Shown here: in pieces, positions 27,602 to 36,121 of the stretch
Layout: each line of letters opens with the position of its first letter
Position numbering within the stretch: the first letter of the stretch is position 1
Origin: Lujinxingia vulgaris
Lineage (GTDB): Bacteria; Myxococcota_A; Bradymonadia; Bradymonadales; Bradymonadaceae
Assembly (NCBI RefSeq): GCF_007997015.1
Contig: NZ_VOSM01000016.1
Span: 1-64,000, forward strand
Direction: 5' to 3'
Length of the DNA stretch: 64,000 nucleotides
Translations under genes and position numbers: made by a program
The notes under the pieces: generated by a model
The model's input: the letters and a program-made list of their open reading frames with translations, nothing else
Told to the model about the DNA's origin: nothing
Databases searched by the model: none

Positions 27602-29542
27602 TCAGGCCAGGAAGAGGGCCCAGCCGAGGATCAGCAGGGCGATGAAGACGGCGATGATGCCGCCGACGACCCAGAGTTGGCCCTCGGAGCTCTCGTCGGG
27701 CTTGTGGCGTTTGGTCTGGTGTTGGTTCAGGGGCTGGGCGCGGGCGGGGCGGCTAAGATTGGAGCCGGGCGCGTCGGCGTGTGGGACCGAAAGGGCGCGG
27801 GCATCGCGGGCGGTGGTGTCGCGGGAGTCGGCCGGGAGGTTGGCGTCGACACGATCCGGCCGTGAGGCGCCGGGGAGCGAGGGCGCGCGCACCGAGGGGC
27901 GGGCACCCAGGGTGGGGTCGGAGTCTTCGTCGGCCAGGCTGGAGAGTGAGGCGGCGCGCACCGAGGGACGGGCGCCCAGGGTGGGGTCGGAGTCTTCGTC
28001 GGCCAGGCCGGCCAGTGAGGGGACGCGCGCTGAAGGGCGCTCATCGCGGGTGCGATCGAGCTCATCGGAGTCGTCGACGCGGGTGGCCGGTGTGGGGGGC
28101 GGGCCGGTGATGCCGGCGCGTTTGGCTTCGTCGATGGCCGCGCGAAGTTCGCGGTCGGAGAGGTGCAGGCCGGTGACTTCTCCGGAGTCGACGCCGCGAT
28201 CGACGGCGATGATGCCGGAGCGCCGGCGATCGAACTCGCGGGTGGCCGGCTCCTCATTCTGCTCGAGGGCGCGCTGGATGCGCTCTTTGGAGATGGCGTT
28301 GGTCTCGCTCAAATCCTCATCGCTGAATTCAGGAGGGTCGGCGACCGGTTGGGTGGGGAGGTGATCGATGATGGCGCGCCGGGTGGCGTCGATGTCATCG
28401 CCGGCAAATTCTTTTTTGGGCTTAAGTGGTTGAATGTGCTGGCTTTTTCGGATCTCGGCGATCTCGCGGTCGCGGGAGATCTCGTCAAACGCCCGCGCGC
28501 TCATCTCGTGGGTGGCGAGCTCGGCGGCCTCGCGGTAGTCGCCGGCGACGTGGGTCTGCTCGGGGAGCGGCGCCAGACGAAACTGCGCGGTCTGATCCTG
28601 GGCGACCTCGTTGGCGGCCATGGCCATCTCGATGAGCTCGCGGGGGATGGGGCGAGTCTCGGTGGTGCGGCCGGCGTCGGAGGTTTTGGTCAGCTCGATA
28701 AGCGCGCTGGTCATCTGGCCGATGGACTGGAAGCGGTGCTCGGGCTCTTTGGCCAGGGCCTTGAGGATCACCTCTTCGAGGCGCGTGGAGATGCCGGCGC
28801 GAAGCTGGGTGGGGGGCGTGGGCGGCGCCTCAACCTGCGCCATCATCAGCGCAAATTCGCTCGACGCATTAAAGGGCACCTCGCCAGTGCAAAGTTTGTA
28901 GAGGGTGCAGCCCAGGCTGTAGATGTCGGCGCGGCCGTCGATGGCGCGGGCGCCCACGATCTGCTCGGGGCTCATGTAGTGCAGCGTGCCCACGGTGGTG
29001 CCGGCGGCGGTCAGATCGCGGTCTTTGGAGACCTTGGCCACGCCGAAGTCCATGACCTTGGGTTTGAAGAAGCCGGCTACCGGCTTGAGCAGCACGTTGC
29101 TGGGTTTGAGGTCGCGGTGCACGATGCCGCGGGTATGCGCCAGGCCCACCGCGCTCATCACCGGGAGCATCAGGTCGATGATCTGGGCCTCGGGGAGCGG
29201 GCCTTCGCGCTGGAGGTACTCTTCGAGGGTGTCGCCCTCGACGTACTCCATGACGAAGCACAAGAGCGGGTCCTGCACGACCTTGTAGACGTGCACGATG
29301 TTGGGGTGCTGGAGCATCGCCTGGATGCGGCCCTCGTCGAGGAAGCGGGCGCGCACCACCTCGTTGTCCAGGTAGTGTGAGAAGAGTACCTTGATGGCGA
29401 CCGGCAGGCCGGAGTGCTCGTCGATGGCCAGGTAGATCGAGGCCATGCCGCCGTCGGCGATGCGTCGCTCGATGCGGTAGCGCTCCAGGAAGAGCTCTCC
29501 GGGGTGGAGCTCTTTATGTTCGCTGCTTGTGGAAGTTCCCAT
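27602..29542 (-). CDS. membrane-anchored Ser/Thr protein kinase
   Basis: This is a 646-residue eukaryotic-type kinase. The kinase domain (about residues 20-285) shows the Gly loop IADGGMASIYLA, VAIKVL with the ATP-binding Lys, HRDLKPSN, DFGVAK and SPEQ, so it should be active. A roughly 330-residue disordered acidic/Pro-rich linker includes a tandem copy of LADEDSDPTLGARPSVRA. One C-terminal membrane segment (VVGGIIAVFIALLILGWALF) leaves almost nothing outside, so it would signal from the inner face. The start at 29542 is chosen because the frame upstream is Arg/His-rich shadow sequence. It diverges from the AgmX-type gene over 90 bases. Confidence 0.93.
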   Translation of the reverse strand: MGTSTSSEHKELHPGELFLERYRIERRIADGGMASIYLAIDEHSGLPVAIKVLFSHYLDNEVVRARFLDEGRIQAMLQHPNIVHVYKVVQDPLLCFVMEYVEGDTLEEYLQREGPLPEAQIIDLMLPVMSAVGLAHTRGIVHRDLKPSNVLLKPVAGFFKPKVMDFGVAKVSKDRDLTAAGTTVGTLHYMSPEQIVGARAIDGRADIYSLGCTLYKLCTGEVPFNASSEFALMMAQVEAPPTPPTQLRAGISTRLEEVILKALAKEPEHRFQSIGQMTSALIELTKTSDAGRTTETRPIPRELIEMAMAANEVAQDQTAQFRLAPLPEQTHVAGDYREAAELATHEMSARAFDEISRDREIAEIRKSQHIQPLKPKKEFAGDDIDATRRAIIDHLPTQPVADPPEFSDEDLSETNAISKERIQRALEQNEEPATREFDRRRSGIIAVDRGVDSGEVTGLHLSDRELRAAIDEAKRAGITGPPPTPATRVDDSDELDRTRDERPSARVPSLAGLADEDSDPTLGARPSVRAASLSSLADEDSDPTLGARPSVRAPSLPGASRPDRVDANLPADSRDTTARDARALSVPHADAPGSNLSRPARAQPLNQHQTKRHKPDESSEGQLWVVGGIIAVFIALLILGWALFLA

Positions 29543-29632
29543 CAAGGGGGCTCTGCGGACGAGGTGGGTATGTCGGCAACGGGGGCAGTGTAACCCACGA
29601 TGGTTGCGACGCAAATTTGGCAGGAGGATGTC

Positions 29633-30397
29633 GTGAAGACCAGCAAGATCGCGCCTGTGGTGGTGCTCGTTGTGGGGATGGGGGCGGCCGCGTGGGTGGT
29701 GAACTCGACGTTGGCGACGGTGGATGAGGGGGAGGACAAGGGCGTAGAGGCGCCTTTTATGCCGCGGCCTGCGCCGGTTCGGGTGGAGGCGACGAAGCGG
29801 GGCGGGGCGCTCAATGCGCTCTCGGCGGGGAAGCTCGACCTGGGCGACGCCGGGGGGCGGGCGGACGGGGGTGTGGCGAGTTCGGCTGAGGAGGTGGGGC
29901 GTGGTGGGGCGCTGGCACACCTGGATCGCCGGCGTCGGGCGCAGCGGGCCGACGATGAAGGGCAGCCGGAGGAAGACTGGAGCGAGGGGGAGCGCGCGCC
30001 GGTAGGGCCTGCTCGGTGGATGCCGGAGCGCTTAAGTGAGGAGGAGGCGCACGAGCTGCAGTCGGAGCTCGATGAGGGGGAGATGCGCCAGGCGCAGCTC
30101 CTGGCGATGCGCGAGGATCGCCAGCGCTCCATCGATGTGGTGGCGCCGCGGGTGGGGGTGTGTTTCGAGGAACTTCGAGCCCGCGAGCCCGAGCGCCAGG
30201 GAAGGCTCGCGCTGAACTGGACCATGCTGGCCGGCGGCGGCGTGGGGGTTATCGGGGAGGTGCAGGTGCGCGCCAACGTGGGGCTGCGCGAGCCCGGCTT
30301 TGAGGCCTGCGTGGTCCAGGTCGAGGGGCTGACCTTTGAGGCCACCGGCGAGTCCGAACTTCTGGTGGAGTGGGTCTTTATGCCCGGCGAGCCGTGA
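29633..30397 (+). CDS. AgmX/PglI C-terminal domain protein
   Basis: This protein of about 254 residues has an N-terminal signal anchor (IAPVVVLVVGMGAAAWVV), a long low-complexity linker rich in Gly, Arg, Asp and Ala, and a C-terminal domain of about 90 residues beginning VGVCFEELRAREPERQG and ending ELLVEWVFMPG. That domain matches the AgmX/PglI type seen in myxobacterial gliding-motility proteins, a TonB-like fold. The start is the GTG at 29633, five bases after GGAGG. It probably spans from inner membrane to periplasm. The link to motility comes only from family naming; no other glide genes are nearby. Confidence 0.8.
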   Translation: MKTSKIAPVVVLVVGMGAAAWVVNSTLATVDEGEDKGVEAPFMPRPAPVRVEATKRGGALNALSAGKLDLGDAGGRADGGVASSAEEVGRGGALAHLDRRRRAQRADDEGQPEEDWSEGERAPVGPARWMPERLSEEEAHELQSELDEGEMRQAQLLAMREDRQRSIDVVAPRVGVCFEELRAREPERQGRLALNWTMLAGGGVGVIGEVQVRANVGLREPGFEACVVQVEGLTFEATGESELLVEWVFMPGEP

Positions 30398-30417
30398 ACT
30401 CGCCGGGGTGACTTGCA

Positions 30418-32133
30418 TCAACGGCCCACCCAGAGGTCGTGGGCGCGGGTGATGAGTGAGGCCAGCTCCACCTGGTGCGGATCGCCCTCGTAGGCGCTCT
30501 GCGCGGCGGTGGCGAGGAGCTCGTCGAAGGGGGGCGTCCGGGAGCTGCTGCGGGGTACGCGCAGGCTCTCGGCGAAGCCGGCCACGGTGGCCGCAAAGCG
30601 CAGCTGGGCGGGGGCCTCGTTGAAGGTCGCGTAGATGCGATCGGGGGTGAGCGCGCGGCTGACGAGCTGGCTCTCAGCGCCGAGCTCCTTTTTGTAGCGG
30701 ACGTCCACGCGGGCCAGCTCGGCGCTGGAGGCCGGGGCTCTTTCGGTGAGCTCGACTTCGTAGAAGGCGGTGACGGTGTGGCCCGGGCCGAGCTCGGCGG
30801 CGTCGACTTCGTCGTTGTCGAAGTCTTCGTTGGCCATGGCGCGCTTCTCGTAGCCGATGAGGCGGTAGCCGGCGATGAAGTCGGGGTTGAACTCCACCTG
30901 GATCTTCACGTCGGCAGCGAGCACCTGGAGGGTGCCGACGACCTTCTCGCTGAAGATGCGTTCGGCTTCGTTCTGAGTGTCGATGTAGAAGTAGTTGCCG
31001 TTGGTGTCGCGGGCGAGTTGCTCCATGATGTCGTCTTTGGAGCCCAGGCCCATGGCGACGGTGGTCACGGTGATGTGATCGTCGCGGTAGGAGCGGATCA
31101 GCTCGGCCAGGTCTTCGCCGGGGGGGCCGACGTTGAAGTCGCCGTCGGAGAAGATGAGCACGCGGTTGTTGCCATCTTCAATAAAACCCTGCCTGGCGAG
31201 CTCGTAGGCGTTGACGATGCCGGCATCCCCGCGGGTGGTGCCTTTGGCGATGAGGCCGTCGATGGCGCGCAGGATGCGGTCGCGGTCGGCCACCGGGGTG
31301 GGCTCAAGGATGGTGTGGGTGCCGCTGGCGTAGGTCTGAATGGCGACGGTGTCGTCGGGGCGCAGGCGCTCGACCAGGGTGCGCATGGCGATCTTGGCGG
31401 CGGGAAGGCGTGTGTCCAGGCCCATCGAGCCGGAGACGTCGACCAGAAAGACCAGGTTGGAGGCTTTCATCTCTTCGACGGGCACATCGGCGCCGCGGAT
31501 GCCCACGCGCACAAGCTGGCGGGGCGTCTCGGTGGAGCCGAAGTAGCTGGGCAGCATGTCGAGCTGAATCGAGAAGTCTTCGCCGGGGGTGGGCGGGTTG
31601 TAGTCGTACTCAAAGAAGTTCAAAAACTCCTCGGGCCGCACCGAGTCGGGATGCGGGAGCTTGTAGCGCAGGATCGCCTCGCGCGAAGCGGTATACGAGG
31701 CGGTGTTGACGTCGATGGAGAAGGTGGACGTGGGCTCCTGCGCGGCGCGGGTGAAGCTGTGGTGGCCGATGGCGCGGGCGGGCGGATCGAGGGCCAGGCG
31801 CGCGGGGGGCGGGGCGGTGGGGGTGGGCGGCGGAATATGAACTTCGGGCGCGCCGCTGCGCGCCTGCGCGACCTCCCGAAGTGCCGCGCGCCGGGCGGCG
31901 TTCGCGACCTGGTCGTTAAAGGACTCGGAGCTTTGTTCCGAGACGCTGGGGCGTTTGGGGGCGTCCGGGTCAATGGGACGGCTGCTGAAGTCACAGTTCA
32001 CGGTGACATCTTCATTCGCAGGCTGGAACTTCGAGGCGATAGTGCCGCCGAAGAGTTTGATCGCGAAGATGGCAACGACGACCAGGGCGGCGAGGATGCC
32101 GAGGTAGAATCGGGTGCTGCGATTGAGAATCAT
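30418..32133 (-). CDS. membrane-anchored VWA / DUF3520 protein (YfbK-like)
   Basis: This 571-residue protein is anchored by one N-terminal membrane helix (FYLGILAALVVVAIFAIKLF). A Pro-rich spacer is followed by the vWF_A N-terminal region (TFSIDVNTASYTASRE), the VWA domain with an intact MIDAS motif DVSGSMGLD near residue 315 and FSDGDFNVG, and the C-terminal DUF3520 region (GHTVTAFYEVEL). GGAG sits six bases before the chosen ATG. The MIDAS implies Mg2+-dependent binding of a protein partner outside the inner membrane. It lies downstream of the small membrane-protein gene, probably in one operon. It is a paralogue of the lipoprotein encoded at 32587-34122, with a different anchor. Confidence 0.92.
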   Translation of the reverse strand: MILNRSTRFYLGILAALVVVAIFAIKLFGGTIASKFQPANEDVTVNCDFSSRPIDPDAPKRPSVSEQSSESFNDQVANAARRAALREVAQARSGAPEVHIPPPTPTAPPPARLALDPPARAIGHHSFTRAAQEPTSTFSIDVNTASYTASREAILRYKLPHPDSVRPEEFLNFFEYDYNPPTPGEDFSIQLDMLPSYFGSTETPRQLVRVGIRGADVPVEEMKASNLVFLVDVSGSMGLDTRLPAAKIAMRTLVERLRPDDTVAIQTYASGTHTILEPTPVADRDRILRAIDGLIAKGTTRGDAGIVNAYELARQGFIEDGNNRVLIFSDGDFNVGPPGEDLAELIRSYRDDHITVTTVAMGLGSKDDIMEQLARDTNGNYFYIDTQNEAERIFSEKVVGTLQVLAADVKIQVEFNPDFIAGYRLIGYEKRAMANEDFDNDEVDAAELGPGHTVTAFYEVELTERAPASSAELARVDVRYKKELGAESQLVSRALTPDRIYATFNEAPAQLRFAATVAGFAESLRVPRSSSRTPPFDELLATAAQSAYEGDPHQVELASLITRAHDLWVGR

Positions 32134-32245
32134 AAGGGGCTCCGGGAAGTTCGGCATCCATCCGTACATCATCGCTTGATGGAAGAAGTGTACGTGGTTG
32201 AGGCCAGAATTCCCAATCAGACGGGTGGGAAGATGCGTGGCGCGC

Positions 32246-32416
32246 TCACTCTGCCTGCGGTTCGACGAGGTCGCTGCTGGCGGCATCGGCCGGAGCCGGA
32301 CCTTTATAAAACTCGTCGGGGGCGGGCGGGCCGGTGAGCTTGAGGATAAGGATGATCGCGATCGCCAGAATGGCGAGGATGGCGAGGTAGAATGCGGTGT
32401 TGCGCTCTTTTTCCAT
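32246..32416 (-). CDS. small single-TM protein
   Basis: This 56-residue protein opens MEKERNTAFYLAILAILAIA with one membrane helix and ends in a short acidic/Pro-rich tail. Its beginning is strikingly like that of the downstream VWA protein (MILNRSTRFYLGILAALVVV), so it may be a duplicated anchor without the VWA domain, or a partner that packs beside it. A GGA-type ribosome site precedes the ATG. It is 112 bases ahead of the VWA gene in the same direction and just after a terminator, so it likely begins that operon. Confidence 0.65.
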   Translation of the reverse strand: MEKERNTAFYLAILAILAIAIILILKLTGPPAPDEFYKGPAPADAASSDLVEPQAE

Positions 32417-32524
32417 TGGAGTTCCAAAATGTATGCCGCGCGGAAATATGGGGAGCGATGCGGGCATCTGGAGGTGGACTGAGGAGTGTAGGGAGGTGGG
32501 GGAAACTTTCCCAATCTGGCGGCC

Positions 32525-32554
32525 AAAAAAAACCGCCCGGCAAGGCCGGGCGGG
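32525..32554 (-). terminator. intrinsic terminator
   Basis: On the minus strand CCGCCCGGC-CTT-GCCGGGCGG is followed by eight T residues. It closes the transcript of the VWA lipoprotein gene, which ends at 32587. Confidence 0.93.
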
Positions 32555-32586
32555 CGTAGAGGTGAGGCGATTACAGGTCGGTGCGA

Positions 32587-34122
32587 TCAGTTCTGGGGCC
32601 AGAGTCCTTCGGCGATGTCGACGAGCTCGAGAAACTCCTGGTGGTGGGGGTTCTCGGTGTCGGCGGCGGCCTGGGCGATGGCGTGGACGTCGGCGAAGCG
32701 GGCGCCGTGGCTGAACTCGCTCTTTTTGAGGATGGCGGCGAACTCGGCCACGGCGGTGGCGAAGCGGAAGTTGGCCGAGGCCTCTTCGAAGTTATCGAGG
32801 ACCTGGGAGCGCTTGATCTGCTGGATGGCCTCGATGCTTTCGGCGCCGAGCTCGGGTTTGTGGCGGATGCGGACTTCGGAGAGCACCAGGTCGTCGTCGG
32901 CGTCGGTGAGCTCGATCTCGTAGAGGGCGGTGACGGTGTGACCGGGGCCGACGTCGGCGGCGTCGCGGGCGTCGTCTTCAAAGTCTTCGTTGTCGAGCAG
33001 GCGTTTTTCGTAGCCGACCAGGCGGTAGCGGGCGACGGAGTCGGGGTTGAACTCGACCTGAATTTTGACGTCGGCGGCGATGATCTCGAGGGTGGAGGGG
33101 AGCTCTTCGCCGAAGGCGCGGCGGGCTTCGGCGACGGTGTCAAGGTAGAGGTAGTTGCCGTTGGCGTCGCGGGCCAGGGCTTCCATGGTGGCGTCGTTGT
33201 AGCTCATGCCCACGCCGACGGTGGTGATGGTGATGTTGCGGTCGCGGTATTCGCGCACCAGATCGACGAGTGATTCGCCGGTGCGGCCGACGTTGAAGTC
33301 GCCGTCGGAGATGATGATGACGCGGTTGTTGCCGCCTTCGATGAAGGCGTCTTCGGCCAGGTTATAGGCGGCGATGAGGCCGGCCTCACCGTTGGTGGAG
33401 CCGCCGGAGGCCATGCTGTCGATGGCGTCGGCGATGGTTTCGGTCTGATCGCCGGCGGTGGGGGGGAGGACGGTGCCGGTGCCGCCGGCGTAGGTCTGAA
33501 TGGCCACCGAATCCTGGGGGCGCAGGTGGTTAAGCATGGTGTGCATGGCGCGCTGGGCGAGCGGCAGGCGGTTGTCCGAGCTCATGGAGCCGGAGACGTC
33601 GACGAGGAAGACGAGGTTGGAGGGTTTCATCTCCTCGATGCTGACATCGGCGGCGCGCAGGCCGATGCGCAGAAGATGGCGCTCATTCTCAACGTCTTCG
33701 GGGGCGAAGTAGGAGGGGGCGATCTCCATGTTGATGGAGAAGCGTTGATCGTCGAGAGGTTCGGGGTAGTCGAAGCGGAAGAAGTTGATGAACTCCTCAA
33801 TGCGCACCTGCTCGGGCTGAGGGAGCTGGCCGTTTTGAAGCTGGCCGCGAGTGTAGGTGTAGGAGGCGGTGTTGACGTCGACCGAGAAGGTGGAGGTGTT
33901 CTCTTCGGCGGTGTCGACGAAGGGGTTTTCTTCGAAGGTGGGGTGGTCGAGGTCGGGGCGTTCCTCGCCATCGGGCATGGGGGCGGGCTCCGGGGCGTAG
34001 TCGTAGTCGGCTCCTCCGGGGTAATACCAGTGACCCTCGGCAGCATCGTCGTAGCCGCAGGCGGCGAAGGTGATGGCGAGGGAGGTAGCGAGCAGGGCGC
34101 GGGGAGTGATGGGGGGTCGCAT
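32587..34122 (-). CDS. VWA / DUF3520 lipoprotein (YfbK-like)
   Basis: This is a 511-residue lipoprotein; the signal peptide ends in FAAC with Cys22 lipidated. The layout mirrors YfbK: a spacer, then TFSVDVNTASYTYTRGQL, a VWA domain with MIDAS DVSGSMSSDN near residue 190, the matching ISDGDFNVG, and a C-terminal DUF3520 region with GHTVTALYEIEL. Its relatedness to the 30418-32133 protein runs the whole length, so an ancient tandem duplication is likely, with one copy lipidated and one helix-anchored. It is bounded by strong terminators on both sides, making it a separate unit. The family probably displays protein-binding domains at the cell envelope; partners are unknown. Confidence 0.93.
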   Translation of the reverse strand: MRPPITPRALLATSLAITFAACGYDDAAEGHWYYPGGADYDYAPEPAPMPDGEERPDLDHPTFEENPFVDTAEENTSTFSVDVNTASYTYTRGQLQNGQLPQPEQVRIEEFINFFRFDYPEPLDDQRFSINMEIAPSYFAPEDVENERHLLRIGLRAADVSIEEMKPSNLVFLVDVSGSMSSDNRLPLAQRAMHTMLNHLRPQDSVAIQTYAGGTGTVLPPTAGDQTETIADAIDSMASGGSTNGEAGLIAAYNLAEDAFIEGGNNRVIIISDGDFNVGRTGESLVDLVREYRDRNITITTVGVGMSYNDATMEALARDANGNYLYLDTVAEARRAFGEELPSTLEIIAADVKIQVEFNPDSVARYRLVGYEKRLLDNEDFEDDARDAADVGPGHTVTALYEIELTDADDDLVLSEVRIRHKPELGAESIEAIQQIKRSQVLDNFEEASANFRFATAVAEFAAILKKSEFSHGARFADVHAIAQAAADTENPHHQEFLELVDIAEGLWPQN

Positions 34123-34346
34123 CGGGACGCTCCGGGGACGTGGGGTTGGCGTTGGCGGTGGGGGAGTTTGCAGAAGGCGTGCCAGCGGGGAGGGGAAGCT
34201 GCGCTCGGAGCGCGGTGTGTGGACTGGCGGGGAGGTGGGTGAGGGGGCGTGGGGAGGATGTGGCGAGGAGGTTGGGGTAGGGGATGTCCAATGCGAGGGG
34301 AAGATGGAGTGGGGAGCTGCCAGCGGGCGTGGGGAGAGTTTTAGCG

Positions 34347-34384
34347 AAAAAAGCCCCCGGCGCGGCGCGCCGGGGGCTTTTTTT
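34347..34384. terminator. bidirectional terminator
   Basis: GCCCCCGGCGC-GGC-GCGCCGGGGGC is flanked by six A residues on the left and seven T on the right, so it can work in both directions. It lies between the collagen-like lipoprotein gene (minus) and the VWA lipoprotein gene (minus). The rest of 34123-34417 shows no gene. Confidence 0.95.
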
Positions 34385-34417
34385 AGAAAAGATCACCCGG
34401 AGTGGGGTGAGGGGAGC

Positions 34418-36010
34418 CTACTGGAGGGTGAGGGGGCCGACGATGGTGCTCGGCAGACCCACGGTTGTCGCGGTGGTGGAGACCAGCGGGGCGGTGGGAG
34501 AGCTCTCCGGGGTGAGTTCGGAGCAGGTGCCGGCGGCTTCCAGGTAGGAGGCGACGGTGGCGTTGGTGGGCACGATGATGCCGTCGGCGCCGATGGAGGA
34601 GCTGCTGGCCAGCAGCAGGGTGTCGGTGAAGGGGTTGTAGAAGACGGAGCGGCCCCAGACCTTGCGGGTCTCGTTGTTGTAGTAGCTCAGGTAGACCGAG
34701 CCGGCGCAGCCCGCGCTGGAGTATTCCAGGGTGGCGGCGTTCACGAACTCGCCGGTCCATGTCATGGTGACGCGGTAGCCGGCGGAGGTGAGCACGCTGA
34801 TGTCGGCGTCGGTGGAGCCAATGACAAGACCCAGGGTGGCGCCGTTGCCGTCGACGAGGGTGGTGCCGCCGCCGGAGGCGTTTTCGCCATCTTCACCGGC
34901 GGGGCCTTGTGGGCCGGCGGGGCCTGGATCGCCATTTTCGCCGTCGGTGCCGTTGCAGACCGATTCGGTGGAGGTGACCTGGTCGATGTTGCCATCTTCG
35001 GTGGTGTCGTAGCCGAAGGTGACCTGGACGCCGCCATTGGGGCAGTTGGGATCGCCGGTGTTTAGGACGGTGGTCTCGACCAAAGAGCTCAGGCCATCTT
35101 CACCGTTCTCACCGTTCTCACCGTTCTCACCGTTCTCACCGTTCTCACCATCGGTGCCGTTGCAGATCTCACGGGTCGAGGAGGTGTCGTCGATGTTGCC
35201 GTCGCCGGTGGTGTCGAAGCCCACGCGCAGGCGCACGCCGCCGGCGGCGCAGGTAGCGTCGCCTTCGGCCAGGGTCTCAAGCTCCATCAGGGAGGTCATG
35301 CCGTCTTGCCCGTTGGTGCCGTCCTGGCCGTCGGTGCCGTCGCGGCCGTTGCAGACTTCGACGGTGTCGACGACTTCGTCTTCGGAGATGGCGTCGTCGT
35401 CGTTGGTGTCGTAGCCGAAGGTGAAGAGGGTGCCGCCGTTTGCGCAGACCAGGCCGGGCTCAATGACCGAGGTTTCGACTTCGAGGGTGAGGCCGTCCTG
35501 TCCGTTTTCCCCGTTGGTGCCGTCGGTGCCGTTGCAGACTTCGACCTCTTCGACGATCTCGTCGCCGGAGATGGCGTCGTCGTTGTTGTCGTCGTAGCCG
35601 AAGGTGAAGAGGGTGCCGCCGCTTTCGCAGACCAGGCCGGGCTCAATGACCGAGGTTTCGACTTCGAGGGTGAGGCCGTCTTCCCCGTTGGTGCCGTCGT
35701 CGCCATTTCTACCGTTGGTGCCGTCCTGTCCGTTGGTGCCATTGAGGCCGTCGCGGCCGTCTTCGCCGTTGCAGACCGCGCGGGAGAAGTCGAGCTCGGA
35801 GGTGTCGACCACGCCGTCGTTGTCGGCGTCGACGCCGCTGCGGAGCTCCACGCCGCCGAACTCGCAGGTCTCACCGGGGGAGATGTCGCGAAGCTCCACG
35901 GTGGGGACCTGGCCGGTGGGGGTGGTGGCGGTGTCGTCATCGTCGCCGCCGCAGGCGACGAGGGTCAGGGCAAGGAGGGCGGCCAGGGCATGGCGGGTGG
36001 GGAAGATCAT
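34418..36010 (-). CDS. collagen-like DUF7151-type repeat lipoprotein
   Basis: This is a 530-residue lipoprotein (lipobox VAC, Cys20, followed by GGDDDD). Five repeats of about 65 residues each have a Cys pair, an EF-hand-like acidic loop (for example DDNNDDAISGDE) and a collagen-like Gly-X-Y run (DGTNGENGQDG, GENGENGENGENG, DPGPAGPQGPAGEDG). This matches the DUF7151-type repeats of delta-proteobacterial surface proteins. The last 140 residues form a separate globular domain. Cys residues per repeat suggest disulfides, and the acidic loops suggest Ca2+ binding. It is probably an outer-surface stalk with a terminal binding domain. The start at 36010 has GGAG nine bases upstream. Confidence 0.85.
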   Translation of the reverse strand: MIFPTRHALAALLALTLVACGGDDDDTATTPTGQVPTVELRDISPGETCEFGGVELRSGVDADNDGVVDTSELDFSRAVCNGEDGRDGLNGTNGQDGTNGRNGDDGTNGEDGLTLEVETSVIEPGLVCESGGTLFTFGYDDNNDDAISGDEIVEEVEVCNGTDGTNGENGQDGLTLEVETSVIEPGLVCANGGTLFTFGYDTNDDDAISEDEVVDTVEVCNGRDGTDGQDGTNGQDGMTSLMELETLAEGDATCAAGGVRLRVGFDTTGDGNIDDTSSTREICNGTDGENGENGENGENGENGEDGLSSLVETTVLNTGDPNCPNGGVQVTFGYDTTEDGNIDQVTSTESVCNGTDGENGDPGPAGPQGPAGEDGENASGGGTTLVDGNGATLGLVIGSTDADISVLTSAGYRVTMTWTGEFVNAATLEYSSAGCAGSVYLSYYNNETRKVWGRSVFYNPFTDTLLLASSSSIGADGIIVPTNATVASYLEAAGTCSELTPESSPTAPLVSTTATTVGLPSTIVGPLTLQ

Positions 36011-36121
36011 AAGAAGATGCTCCATCGACGTCGGTGAAGTGGGGTCGCTCGCTCGGGTGAAGTGCACGGCGACCACCATAATGAGGCGGCGTGGAGAATC
36101 AAGGTTTTGTGAAAAAATGTT

